A stretch of DNA of 64,000 nt from DATFFO01 sp963744905 (GTDB lineage Bacteria > Actinomycetota > Acidimicrobiia > Spongiisociales > ZC4RG35): the NCBI GenBank assembly GCA_963744905.1, contig CAVUUV010000003.1:1030785-1094784 (forward strand), in the 5' to 3' direction. Each line of letters begins with the position of its first letter. Positions within the stretch are counted from its first letter, which is position 1. The position numbers were made by a program, and so were the translations under genes. The notes beneath the pieces were generated by a model that saw nothing but the letters and a program-made list of their open reading frames with translations, was not told the origin of the DNA and searched no databases. This document shows positions 36,160-45,100 of the stretch, piece by piece.

Positions 36160-36656
36160 GCGAAGAAGTGACTCGCCGCGGCTTTCTTTCCCGTCTATGG
36201 AAGGCAGGAGCCTCGTTGATGGCGGTGGCCGGGGCGTGGACGAGCTGGGACGTGCTTCGTCCACCGCCATCAGCTGCCGGAGCGGGTCCTGTGCGAACTC
36301 TGCCGCCCAGCGCAATTCCTGAAAAGACGGTGTTGGAGATCAAATCGGCCCACGGGTATCTGACGCGAAATGGAGACGAAGTCGTTGCACTGTCGTGGAA
36401 ATGCCCTCATCTCGGTTGCCGTGTGCCGTGGTGTGACTCATCGAGCGAGTTCGAGTGTCCGTGCCATGGTTCGGTCTTCAACCGGGTGGGGGAGTATCGA
36501 GAGGGTCCGGCACCAAGGGGAATGGACCGGTATGCCGTCTCAGTCCAAGACGGCGTGCTGGTGGTCGATACAAGCTCAGTGATCACAGGTCCCCCGCACG
36601 GTCCCGAGTCGATCGATGAGCCGCCCACCGGCCCCCGCTGTGTCGGGGGGGATTGA
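36156..36656 (+). CDS. Rieske iron-sulfur protein
   Basis: A 166-aa protein with a Tat-like N-terminus (TRRGFLSRL then a hydrophobic stretch). The 2Fe-2S cluster ligands are in CPHLGC and CPCHGS. It shuttles electrons from quinol at the Qo site of cytochrome b to the cytochrome c next door. Coupled at both ends. Confidence 0.93.
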   Translation: MSEEVTRRGFLSRLWKAGASLMAVAGAWTSWDVLRPPPSAAGAGPVRTLPPSAIPEKTVLEIKSAHGYLTRNGDEVVALSWKCPHLGCRVPWCDSSSEFECPCHGSVFNRVGEYREGPAPRGMDRYAVSVQDGVLVVDTSSVITGPPHGPESIDEPPTGPRCVGGD

Positions 36657-37114
36657 TGGCAGAGCACACCGACCCGGGGTTGGAGGCTTCGACCCGCAGG
36701 TGGATGTGGGCGGGGATAGTCCTGATGGGTCTGTTCGTGCTGGCCTTTCCCCTATACCGGGTCTACGAGCCGAGTGCGCGGGCGCAGGCACGCCAGCGAC
36801 AGGAGGCTGCATTGGCCGCCGACGGTCACAACCTCTTCGAGGACAACTGCTCCTCATGTCACGGCAAGCAGGGCGAGGGTGTCGACGCGCCCGCCCTCAA
36901 CTCCAAACAGTTCCTCGACAACGTGACGCAGGACCAGGTTGAGTCGATCATCGCCCACGGGATCCCCGGATCGGAGATGGTGGCGTGGAGTCTCGACTAC
37001 GACGGCCCGCTCACAGCTGAACAGATCAATGCGATAGGGACCTACCTGATCTCACTGCGTCCCGATGCACCTGACCGCCCCGACTGGCGAGACTTCAGTG
37101 ACCAGTCCGGCTGA
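36656..37114 (+). CDS. Membrane-anchored monohaem cytochrome c
   Basis: A 152-aa protein starting at ATG 36656, overlapping the Rieske TGA. The N-terminal anchor is WMWAGIVLMGLFVLAFPLY; the haem site is CSSCH (NLFEDNCSSCHGKQGEG); the axial Met is probably in PGSEMVAW. It is the electron exit of the operon's complex, in place of cytochrome c1. Confidence 0.92.
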   Translation: MAEHTDPGLEASTRRWMWAGIVLMGLFVLAFPLYRVYEPSARAQARQRQEAALAADGHNLFEDNCSSCHGKQGEGVDAPALNSKQFLDNVTQDQVESIIAHGIPGSEMVAWSLDYDGPLTAEQINAIGTYLISLRPDAPDRPDWRDFSDQSG

Positions 37115-37540
37115 ACGGAATTCTCGGATCGGAGTCTCGTTGCCCCGGAAACCTATTGGTGTATCGCTCCATCAGGGGAACGGTGTCTCCGAGTCATCGG
37201 CGTCATCTGGCCATGAGAAGTGGCGCAGTCGCAGCAGGAGAGTTGCGGCGAGCACTTCGACTCCGCCGGGGGCGTCAAGGGCCGCAGAGACTGCGCCATC
37301 ATTTGGGCGACGCACTACCAGCGATTCAATGTCGGCTGAGTCGGCAACCACACGTGAGTCACGCCCTCTTGTCCCCGGTCGCTGTCTCGACCAGCTAAAT
37401 GAACGATGTCCAAAGGGTCGATTGGCTCCTCGGCCGGGGGTCTATCGACCCTTCCGACGGCCGGTCGGACTCCGTAGGCATAGAACAGATCGATCGTGCT
37501 GAGGATGGTTGGCGCGGTCAATGACTGAAGGAGAAAGAGA
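37115..37540. other. Intergenic, no supported gene
   Basis: A 426-bp gap between the bc operon and the cupredoxin gene. Open frames here are short and low-complexity, with no recognisable protein. It is the left edge of the less dense region. An AAGGAG precedes the cupredoxin ATG. Confidence 0.5.
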
Positions 37541-38038
37541 ATGACTAACAAACTCGTAGCTCTCGCTGCATCGATCGCGCTGATTACCGTTGCATGTTCC
37601 AGCGGCTCTTCGACGACCACGACAGAGGCAGAGGAGCCAGCCTCAACAGCACCGTCAACGACAGCCGCCCCCGGCGGGTCGCAGACCGTGACAGTTACTC
37701 TGGCCGACGTTGATGCCAATACGATGGTGCTGACGCCCTCCCCGGACTCGGTCGCGCCAGGCGAGGTCACGTTCGAGGTCACCAACAGCGGCGACAAGGA
37801 GCACGAATTCGTCGTGTTCAAGACCGATCTGGCTATCGAGAACCTCCCATTCGATGAGTCGGCAGACGAGGTGATAGAGGATGGCGAGGGCGTGACACAC
37901 ATCGACGAGATCGAAAGCATCCAGCCCGGCGAGACGAAGACGCTGACCGTCAACTTGGATGCCGGGAACTACGCGTTGATCTGCAATCTGAAGGGCCACT
38001 ATCGCATGGGAATGCGCTCCGCCTTCACAGTCGGTTAG
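37541..38038 (+). CDS. Cupredoxin-like blue copper lipoprotein
   Basis: A 165-aa lipoprotein (lipobox region LITVACSS), followed by a Thr/Ser-rich linker to ~residue 45. The cupredoxin domain has copper ligands His in KEHEFVVFK and Cys/His/Met in CNLKGHYRMGM. It is likely a surface electron carrier, and its place after the bc operon suggests it accepts electrons from it (inference). Confidence 0.88.
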   Translation: MTNKLVALAASIALITVACSSGSSTTTTEAEEPASTAPSTTAAPGGSQTVTVTLADVDANTMVLTPSPDSVAPGEVTFEVTNSGDKEHEFVVFKTDLAIENLPFDESADEVIEDGEGVTHIDEIESIQPGETKTLTVNLDAGNYALICNLKGHYRMGMRSAFTVG

Positions 38039-38224
38039 AACCGGCAGGTGGTGACTTTGAATTCCGGGAGATAGCAGCCTTCCCATCCACCCAAGAGGTC
38101 CCGGGATGCGTTTTACCGTTTCCCCGTCCGCTTGCAGAAGGAGATGCCCTAAAGGGTTCTGACAAGGCCATCTGATGGATGCCTTGCCGAGGTGGAGTTG
38201 TCCGCAATCACCCCTTGCGGCTCG

Positions 38225-38250
38225 GTCCACGAAGACACGACTTCGTGGAC
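38225..38250. terminator. Perfect 10-bp hairpin
   Basis: GTCCACGAAG, loop ACACGA, CTTCGTGGAC. A strong stem between the cupredoxin gene and the next features, without a T-run, so termination is only possible. The rest of 38039-38552 holds no supported gene. Confidence 0.35.
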
Positions 38251-38552
38251 CCGGGACCTTCTCAGCAGTGTTGAGCTGAATCACTGAACACGAATCCGTC
38301 GCCTCGAGGTCCAGTTTGAATCGAGACGTCAGTTGGCCGTCAGGATGCGATGGTCCAAGTCTGAGCTCACCCGTCTCCCATACCCACCTTCATCGTTCCA
38401 ACTCGGCGGGGCGTCGACGACGTACGCGGGCGCGGTTGGGATCGCCGTGAGCTGAGGTCCTGTGTTCTGCCTGGGTGGCGTTCACGGCCGCCACCGACGA
38501 CTTGAGGAGGCTGGCGGGCCGACTGTCTTGCCAAAGCCCTACTACAGAATCT

Positions 38553-38650
38553 TGTGCGGTGACCTGCCCCCATCCGAAGGGGCGGTAGCGGTGCCATGCG
38601 GCGGCGAGGGCACGACCCTGCAACTCGGCTCGACTGCCCGGGGCTCGAAT
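38553..38650 (+). pseudogene. Fragment of a secreted-protein gene (copy 1)
   Basis: Reads CGDLPPSEGAVAVPCGGEG then TTLQLGSTA. This matches the region just after the lipobox of the pseudogene at 41160-41662 (CGDLP ... GEATTLQLGPAA). There is no start or C-terminal part, so it is a relic of the same gene family. Confidence 0.6.
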
Positions 38651-38676
38651 AACGACCATTTGACTAGGGTCTGTCC

Positions 38677-39882
38677 ATGTCGGCCGCGCAGACGCCGACG
38701 GACCCGGTCGAGCGTCACATACCCCGCCTGCCCTGGTTCGTGGTGTTTCTCGCCAGGCGGGCCGTTTGGGCACTGATCACCCTCTTCTTCTACATCAGCT
38801 TCTTGTTCTTCTTCGTCCAGTGGTGGGTGCCCTACAACGCCGCCACTCAGGCGGCCAGGTTCGGAGCCTACGAGGAGACGTTGCATGCACTGGGTCTCGA
38901 CCGGCCGCTGCCGGTTCGATACTGGGAGTTCCTGACCGGCCTGGCCCATGGTCAGCTCGGGGTGGACGTGACCCAAACGCTCCCCACGACCTTGTTCATC
39001 TTCGCCGTGGGAGCCGTGTTCGCCTACTTGATCGGCGACTATCTGGGACGGGTTGGCGCCTGGCGGCGGAACCGGGCGCTGTCTGGGTCGACCAGCTTGG
39101 TGGGGGTGTTATCCATCACCATATTTCCCCCATTCCTGGTGTTCGTGATGGTTTGGCTTCTGATCGGGCCGCTCTATGACCTCTTGCAGCTCCTGGGCAA
39201 TGACGTCAACAACGCTCCGCTCTGGTATCAGGCTCCCTTCACTCAGAGCCAGGTGTTCGTATACATGACGTTGGCCGTCGTGGCAGCGGTGGCGGTGGCT
39301 CTGGTGGTGCGTGGTTACGCCCGCCGCAAACGGCATTGGGTGACGGCGGCCCTGTCCCTGCCGGTCATGTTGGTAGCTGGGGGCGTGGGGCTGTGGTGGG
39401 GCGGCGTGGGCCGCTACGGCATCGATCTGCTGTTCCGCTACGGACAGGGGGTGTTCGTGGGTCGAGGGACACCGGTTCTTGCTCTGGTGGGATTCGTGCT
39501 CATCGCTTTCGGGCAGGTGCTGTTCATGGTGCGGGTCAGCTTCGAGGACGAACGGTCGGAGGACTACGCGCTGACCGCCTGGGCCAAGGGGCTGACGAAC
39601 CGGGAGATCCGCGACGTGCACATCGCCCGCAACGCCATGGGCCCGGCCCTGGCAGCATCTTTCCTCACCATCCCCACCGTTCTGGCGGGCATGATCGTGG
39701 TCGAGTCAGAGCTACAGCTACAGGGGCTGGCCACCCAGTTCTTCAATGCCCTCCACAACCAGGACATCCCCACCATGATGGGCATCCTGGTGGTACTGGG
39801 ATTGTTCGGGGTCGGTTTGCGCATCGCCGTCGACGTGGTGACCGCCGTGTTGGATCCTCGGCAGCGAATCGCCGAGATCTGA
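38677..39882 (+). CDS. ABC transporter permease, DppB/OppB-like
   Basis: A 401-aa polytopic protein. The N-terminal RLPWFVVFLARRAVWALITL and the C-terminal EDERSEDYALTAWAKGLTNREI permease loop (EAA-like) match peptide-type importer permeases. ALGLDRPLPVRYWEFL is also typical. No second permease, ATPase or binding protein is adjacent, so it is an orphan component here. Confidence 0.82.
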   Translation: MSAAQTPTDPVERHIPRLPWFVVFLARRAVWALITLFFYISFLFFFVQWWVPYNAATQAARFGAYEETLHALGLDRPLPVRYWEFLTGLAHGQLGVDVTQTLPTTLFIFAVGAVFAYLIGDYLGRVGAWRRNRALSGSTSLVGVLSITIFPPFLVFVMVWLLIGPLYDLLQLLGNDVNNAPLWYQAPFTQSQVFVYMTLAVVAAVAVALVVRGYARRKRHWVTAALSLPVMLVAGGVGLWWGGVGRYGIDLLFRYGQGVFVGRGTPVLALVGFVLIAFGQVLFMVRVSFEDERSEDYALTAWAKGLTNREIRDVHIARNAMGPALAASFLTIPTVLAGMIVVESELQLQGLATQFFNALHNQDIPTMMGILVVLGLFGVGLRIAVDVVTAVLDPRQRIAEI

Positions 39883-39889
39883 GCCGGTT

Positions 39890-40780
39890 TCAAGGCGCCA
39901 TGTTCAAATGGTCTACCACCACGGTCCCCGTGATGGATACCGTGCCCGCTTCTCCCAACGAGACGTTCGGGCAGTCGATCTCCACCTTCTCCATGGTCTC
40001 GGTATCGCTGATGCGGACCAGTTGAGTCACAACAGGATTGCAGACTCCTGGAGCCACTTCGTGTTCCTCGCCACGCACGCTCACCGCAACCAGCGTCAAC
40101 CCTCCCGACGCGGTCTCGTCGAAGGACAGATGGTCGACCTGGCCCCACAGGTCGAGGTCGTGTCGCCCGGGCGGGCCCTCCCCTTCGGGGAAGGTGAACC
40201 AGCCAGGATCGGAGACGTCGAGAGTCTTGGCGACGTCTCCTCTCAGCACGACCTGGCCGCCGGGTTCGGGAATGCCGGTCATGACCAGACGTGCCGGGAC
40301 AACCGCCCGTCCCTGGATGGCCACGGTTCCTTTGTCGCGGACGTCGTTCAGTTCGTCGCACGAGAAGTCGACCTGGGTCAGTCCCGTGGAAGGGTCCTGG
40401 TCGCCGACCTGGGTCTGGCAGTCGCCCGGATCGATGTAGAAGTCGAGTCCGGCAAAAGTGAAATGCTCGATGTAGATACCCGTCTCGTCCCGCCCGAACA
40501 AGAGCCGATCGTTGCCACTCGAGAAGGAGATGTCGTCTCGGCCGCCGGCCGCTTCGGTCGAGTCGAAGCTCCCCGTCACATCTCCCGACACATCCGCGTG
40601 AGCCCCGGCCTCGGCTGGAGCCCCGGCCGCCCCGGGCGAAACAGGTCCTCCTGCCCCAGGGGCGTTGTCCCCAGGCGGTGCCAGCACTAGGGCACCCACA
40701 CCCGCCACGGCGACCGCCAATAGAACGGCGGCGCCCACCAGGACGGCCAGCATCTTGAACCGATCGCTCAACGACAACAC
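39890..40780 (-). CDS. Membrane-anchored secreted protein, unknown (intact paralogue)
   Basis: A 296-aa protein with an N-terminal anchor (MLAVLVGAAVLLAVAVAGVG), a Pro/Gly/Ala-rich linker and a body of two similar modules: YIEHFTFAGLDFYIDPGDCQ ... FSCDELND ... VAIQG, then DHLSF ... VAPGVCNPVVTQLV ... IDCPNV ... VSITG. Cysteines recur at matching places. No family recognised. The broken gene at 61529-62465 is a paralogue over its whole length. GTG 40780 aligns with that paralogue; ATG 40753 is an alternative. Upstream in-frame codons fall in repeat R1 and are rejected. Confidence 0.7.
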   Translation of the reverse strand: MLSLSDRFKMLAVLVGAAVLLAVAVAGVGALVLAPPGDNAPGAGGPVSPGAAGAPAEAGAHADVSGDVTGSFDSTEAAGGRDDISFSSGNDRLLFGRDETGIYIEHFTFAGLDFYIDPGDCQTQVGDQDPSTGLTQVDFSCDELNDVRDKGTVAIQGRAVVPARLVMTGIPEPGGQVVLRGDVAKTLDVSDPGWFTFPEGEGPPGRHDLDLWGQVDHLSFDETASGGLTLVAVSVRGEEHEVAPGVCNPVVTQLVRISDTETMEKVEIDCPNVSLGEAGTVSITGTVVVDHLNMAP

Positions 40781-40807
40781 AGCGTATCGGCTAGCCGGGA
40801 AGCGAAA

Positions 40808-41243
40808 GAGGGTTAACGTGCAGTCCCGGGCCTCTGGGACTGCGAGAAAAGGGTCATGACCTGGGGAAAGCGCGTTCGGCTGGACCTTGGAGAAGGCCTG
40901 ATCTGGAACGGCGTCGGCGGGGTTTTGGAATGGCGCAGGGAGTGGACTTACCAGGCCTTCACCTGCTCGATGACTTGCCGACGTGAAGTTGTGATCTGAC
41001 ACCGTGGGCGCAGTCCTCGCCGACCCAAGTTCTAGCCGAGGTGTGACAGCCCGATGGGGTTCTTGAACCGTCGCCGACCGCCTCACCGACGTCCTGGCCG
41101 AGCTGCCGTCGTGGGGATGGGTGTTGGGGCAGCGGTCTGAGCGTGGTAGACCTGCGGGCCTATCCGCCTGGTCGGGCCGGGAGAGTGGCGGGTACGGGAT
41201 CGGAGATGGCCCCCGCCGTGCAGGTCTGGATGGTCACCTCGCC
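40808..41243. repeat. Non-coding repeat R1
   Basis: About 436 bp nearly identical by eye to 42784-43214. It begins GAGGGTTAACGTGCAGTCCC. It contains a perfect 8-bp stem (GCAGTCCC / GGGACTGC, 40820-40843) followed by GAGAAAAG. Its right end overlaps the 3' end of the lipoprotein pseudogene at 41160. No conserved reading frame spans both copies. Confidence 0.75.
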
Positions 41244-41662
41244 GGCGGCCGTCGACCACAGCCAGTAGTCGCCTGCATCCAGCTCCATGGGGCTCCAGAG
41301 TCCGTCTTGTACCGACACGTGGGTGAGGATATCGGCGTTCTTCTCTCCGGTATGCACGTTGTACTCGGGTGGTTCCGATGCCCACCCGACGTCGATTCCG
41401 GTGCGGTCGGCATCGGTTATGCCACCGCTTCGGAAGCCAGTGACGGTGACCCAGACCGTACCGCCGGTCGTGTGGAACTGCCCGTGCGCGTTCGAACTCC
41501 GGGCGGCAGGACCGAGCTGGAGGGTCGTGGCCTCGCCGCCGCCGCACGGAACCGCTACTGCCCCTTCGGGTGGGGCAGGTCACCACACGCCGACACGACC
41601 AACCCGGCCACCACAACCAGCGCGAACCCGCCCCGGAGAACCGAGGACAGATGACGACTCAC
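41160..41662 (-). pseudogene. Frameshifted secreted lipoprotein gene (copy 2)
   Basis: GTG 41662 with a GAGGAGGGG Shine-Dalgarno starts a lipoprotein leader (ALVVVAGLVVSACGDLP) that stops early (HPKGQ, TAG). The next frame continues with GAVAVPCGGEATTLQLG, a beta-rich domain (TGGTVWVTVTGF) and an end at SDPVPATLPARPGG. Compared with the fragment at 38553, one C is missing from the CTGCCCC run, which explains the shift. The repaired protein would be ~165 aa. Confidence 0.75.
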
Positions 41663-41786
41663 GTACCCCTCCTCGCCTGAACCCTAACCCCCGACGAGGA
41701 TGCAGCCATTTGCCCGTCCTCGTTCCAGCACTCCGAGATAAGGTGGTTTCGGTGAGGGACGCCACGAAGAGGACCTTTGGGGCAAC

Positions 41787-42146
41787 ATGACAGCTCCACG
41801 TCGGCGCCGGACGCTGATCGTCTGGACTTTGGCGGTTGTGCTGGCAATAGCTGGCGTCCTACTCGTCACCACCCATCGAGATGTCTGCCCCGGGTCCGTC
41901 TTCTACCAACCGGCAGGGGGCTGCATAGTCCCGGACAGACTCATCGTGGTAGGAGACCTCCAAGAGGTAGAGGCTGCAGTGTCGGTGTACGGGGGATGGG
42001 TTATGCCCTCCTTCGAGAATGGAGATGTTCATCACGTCCATGTCGAAATGGACCAGGTGGAACTGGACCAGATCAAGACTCATCTCGAACAGCACGGTTT
42101 CGAAGTCTCCTATCAGGCCCCATATTCCCTGGGATCGGTCGCCTGA
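41787..42146 (+). CDS. Small membrane-anchored protein, unknown
   Basis: A 119-aa protein. An N-terminal anchor (LIVWTLAVVLAIAGVLLVTT) is followed by a short extracytoplasmic domain with two cysteines (CPGSVFYQPAGGC) and a helix EMDQVELDQIKTHLEQHGFE. No family recognised. Confidence 0.6.
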   Translation: MTAPRRRRTLIVWTLAVVLAIAGVLLVTTHRDVCPGSVFYQPAGGCIVPDRLIVVGDLQEVEAAVSVYGGWVMPSFENGDVHHVHVEMDQVELDQIKTHLEQHGFEVSYQAPYSLGSVA

Positions 42147-42188
42147 CCAGACAGGAGGGACGGCCATGACCTACCCGGGGTCAACACC

Positions 42189-42557
42189 TTGACTAGGGGT
42201 GCCCGACGAGTCCTGGCCGCAGTGGGACTGCTGGTCCTCGTCACCGTCCCGGCGGCCTGTGAACCAGAACAGCTTGCGACTGATGCGTTCGTCCGCAACC
42301 AGACCGGACAGGCCATCGACGTCTACCAGATCGTCAACGGGAAAGAGGAACTGGTCGCCTCCCTCGACAAGCCCGTGGGAGGCTCAGACGACCAGGGGCT
42401 GTTTCACGCCGGACCGCGCTTTCCCACCGGATGCACCACCGGGGATCTGGTGGCACGCACCCCCCAAGGCGACGAAGTGGCCAGGCTGACCGAACCCCTG
42501 TGCGTGAACGAAGGCTGGGAGATCGAACCGGACGGCACCTCCCACAAGATGCCGTAG
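42189..42557 (+). CDS. Small lipoprotein, unknown
   Basis: A 122-aa protein starting at TTG 42189. The signal peptide ends in a lipobox (LVTVPAACEP). The mature part is a small beta domain (AFVRNQTGQAIDVYQIVNG, RFPTGCTTGDLVARTP) with paired cysteines. One of a group of short secreted proteins in this region. Confidence 0.65.
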   Translation: MTRGARRVLAAVGLLVLVTVPAACEPEQLATDAFVRNQTGQAIDVYQIVNGKEELVASLDKPVGGSDDQGLFHAGPRFPTGCTTGDLVARTPQGDEVARLTEPLCVNEGWEIEPDGTSHKMP

Positions 42558-42690
42558 TGGGCCTGGAGGGGACGGTCCGTTCGCCCCTTTCCGAGTCGTC
42601 ACCTCACTGCGCTCGTGGTCGACTTCGCACCACCCCTATGGGATCCGGGCGTTGCTCTGGTCGGGCGAAGAACCTTCCACCGGCCAGCAG

Positions 42691-43214
42691 CAGATCCGAT
42701 TGCCCGCTCGCGCTCTGGTCGGACTATCGATCCTGAGCCTCACCACCTCGTTTGGTCGAGCGCGTTCTCTCGAGGGTTTTCTAGAGGGTTATCGTGCAGT
42801 CTCGGGCCTCTGGGACTGCGAGAAAAGTGTCATGACCTGGGGAAAGCGCGTTGGGCTGGGCCTTGGAGAAGGCCTGATCTGGAACGGCGCCGGCGGGGTT
42901 TTGGAATGGCGCAGGGAGCGGGCTTACCGGGCCTTCACCCGCTCGATGTTGTTGCCGACGTGAAGTTGTGATCTGACACCGTGGGCGCAGTCCTCGTCGA
43001 CCCAAGTTCCAGCCGAGGTATGACAGCCCGATGGGGTTCTTCAACCGTCTACGATCACCTCACCGACGCCCTGGCCCAGCTGGAGGGAAAGTGGGTGTTG
43101 GGGCGACGTGACCGTGGTCGACCTGCGGGCCTATCCGCCTGGCCTGGCCGGGAGAATGGCGGGTACGGGATCGGATATGGCCCCCGCCGTGCAGGTTTGG
43201 ATTGTCACCTCGCC
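42691..43214. repeat. Non-coding repeat R2
   Basis: From 42784 this matches R1; its first ~120 bp (42691-42811) match R3 at 53606-53726. It carries the stem of R1 with one mismatch and a second hairpin GGCCTT-GGAG-AAGGCC (42859-42874). The longest copy of the family. Confidence 0.75.
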
Positions 43215-43225
43215 GACTGGTCATC
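43131..43225 (-). pseudogene. 3' remnant of the secreted-protein gene (copy 3)
   Basis: Reading on the minus strand gives GEVTIQTCTAGAISDPVP then AILPARPGG and a stop. This is the same C-terminus as the pseudogene ending at 41160; the rest of the gene is absent. It travels with repeat R2. Confidence 0.7.
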
Positions 43226-43673
43226 GATGCGACCATCGTCGAGGTCGACGACGAAAACATCACCGTGGGGGGTCGCCGAGCCATGAACCAAGCCGACCCG
43301 GACAGCGTCTACGTGTTGATGAGGCAATGTCTCCTATGAGCGGGCGCGATGGCGAACGCAGGATTCGTACCGACGGTTCCGACCCAAGTGATGGCCCCGA
43401 TCACACCAGCGGCGACGACTGACCGTCTCACGAGCCCCATATGAGCCCGCCATGCCCGAAGAGTCCTTCCTATTGGTGGATCTCGCCACTGGAGAAGCCA
43501 CAGAAATCTTCCGCGCTGGAGGCACCAAAGCAACCTTCACTGGAGTAGACCCGACTGGGACGGACCCGTACGGTCGCCCGAACTCACGAGCTGAGTCAGA
43601 AACGAACCGGGATTCGTTCTCTCGGTTCGTCCTACAAGACACAGCAATTTCCCTTGGAGCTACCGTAGAAGTC
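43226..43673. other. Gap with possible gene remnant
   Basis: No complete gene. An in-frame stretch ahead of the next lipoprotein reads SFLLVDLATGEATEIFRAGG, similar in style to beta-propeller proteins, and may be a remnant. It is not part of the next gene, whose signal peptide starts at 43674. Confidence 0.4.
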
Positions 43674-44834
43674 ATGCGTGGATTGCGACTCGGTGCGATG
43701 CTGCTGATTCTGCTCGCTTCGGCCGCCTGCACAGCGGTCCCCAGCGACAGCACGCAGACCCTCAACCCGAGTTCCACCACCGAGCTTGTCTCGTCGACGA
43801 CGGGGGTCACCGTCACAACGTCGGAGGAACCGGCCACGGCGCCCTTCTTTCCCGAGCAGCAACCACTGCCGGTCCAGGTGTTCGTAGACGGAGCCATCTA
43901 CAACCTGGCACAGGTGCCACCCACGCAACTGGTCACGTCCGATGAACCCAGCTTCCCCATGGCCGGACCTCCCCTCAAAATCGACGGCAACCTGTTGGAA
44001 GCAACGGGGCAGTCCTACGACGCAGATCTGATCCTCTTCACCAACACCGCCGCGCCGCGGGTCCTGGCCAACCACGTTGGGAGCTTTGCTGTCAACCGAG
44101 CGGGCGATCGACTCGCCTGGGCCGAACCCGAGACCAGCACCACGGAAGGCAACACCCGACTCGTGCAAGCCGCCTTCCCCTCCGGAGAGGGACTCGACAC
44201 CCTGGTGTATCCAGGCTTCGCCGACGTCGTGACGTACGCGGGTGACAACGTCCTCCTCTCGACAGGTGACGGTGCCATCACCTCGGCCGCGGTCTGGTCC
44301 TTGTCCACAGGACAGGTGATGCTGGCCCGCGGGTACGGCCACGCCGTCGCCGCCGACCCTGAGGGCGAGAAGGCAGTGTTCTTCCAGGGGGACGGAACCT
44401 GCGGAGTCGTGGTCACGCTCCTTCCCGACGGATCGGTCCAACCTGCAGACGGAGGCTTGGTGAAGCACACGATGGACTGTTGGGCTAGCGGCGCGGCCAC
44501 CTTCTCAGCCGACGGATCAGTTATTGCAAGCGCGGGAACGGATGGAGAATCCGGACCGGCCATCCTGCTTCTCACCTCACCTCAGGGGGAGGAGATTGCC
44601 CGCGTGCCCATTCGAGATACACTCGGGACCCCGTTTCGAGCGGCGACGATCGAGTGGTTGCACGATCACAATCTGGTGATTCTGGCCCGCACGCCGAACC
44701 AGCCAACACACGGATGGGAAGGGCCGTGGGGTCTCTACGGCTGCGACACCCAGAGTCGAGACTGCGGCCTAACCCAAGAGATCGCCTTCAACCCGACCGA
44801 CTTCAACCAGGTCGGACTGGTCAAGGAACAGTGA
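43674..44834 (+). CDS. Secreted lipoprotein, beta-propeller-like
   Basis: A 386-aa protein starting at ATG 43674. The lipobox is LLILLASAACTA, followed by a Ser/Thr-rich linker. The body has repeating units typical of TolB/WD40-like propellers: VNRAGDRLAWAEPE, VAADPEGEKAVFFQGDG, FSADGSVIASAGTDG, ATIEWLHDHNLVILA. Ligand unknown. Confidence 0.78.
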   Translation: MRGLRLGAMLLILLASAACTAVPSDSTQTLNPSSTTELVSSTTGVTVTTSEEPATAPFFPEQQPLPVQVFVDGAIYNLAQVPPTQLVTSDEPSFPMAGPPLKIDGNLLEATGQSYDADLILFTNTAAPRVLANHVGSFAVNRAGDRLAWAEPETSTTEGNTRLVQAAFPSGEGLDTLVYPGFADVVTYAGDNVLLSTGDGAITSAAVWSLSTGQVMLARGYGHAVAADPEGEKAVFFQGDGTCGVVVTLLPDGSVQPADGGLVKHTMDCWASGAATFSADGSVIASAGTDGESGPAILLLTSPQGEEIARVPIRDTLGTPFRAATIEWLHDHNLVILARTPNQPTHGWEGPWGLYGCDTQSRDCGLTQEIAFNPTDFNQVGLVKEQ

Positions 44835-44946
44835 CGACCGATCGGCACGCACTGGTGACCCCTCCCCGGCCCTATTCCTTCGCAGCGAAGCCCAGGCCGG
44901 ACCCAGCCACACAACCAGTCGCGTATCGAAGGAAAGCAGGGGGGAC

Positions 44947-45048
44947 ATGAAGGTCGCACTCATTGTTATGGGGGTCATCCTGCTTTTGGCGATTGTCGTT
45001 GTGCTCTTGATCATGTTCGGGATTCTCGCCGGAGGATCACCCGCATGA
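44947..45048 (+). CDS. 33-residue single-helix membrane peptide
   Basis: ATG 44947 follows CAGGGGG. The peptide has one long hydrophobic helix (VILLLAIVVVLLIMFGILAG) and ends GGSPA. Too short for confident family assignment; the Shine-Dalgarno and clean helix support it as a real small protein. Confidence 0.5.
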   Translation: MKVALIVMGVILLLAIVVVLLIMFGILAGGSPA

Positions 45049-45100
45049 GACCTAGCTCCACACCCGAAGTCCGAACCAAGACGGGCACTTGGGGAGGACG

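Noticed and set aside
40781..41086. N-terminal extension of the secreted protein at 39890
   Set aside because: The extra codons fall in repeat R1, and the paralogue starts at the position equivalent to 40780.
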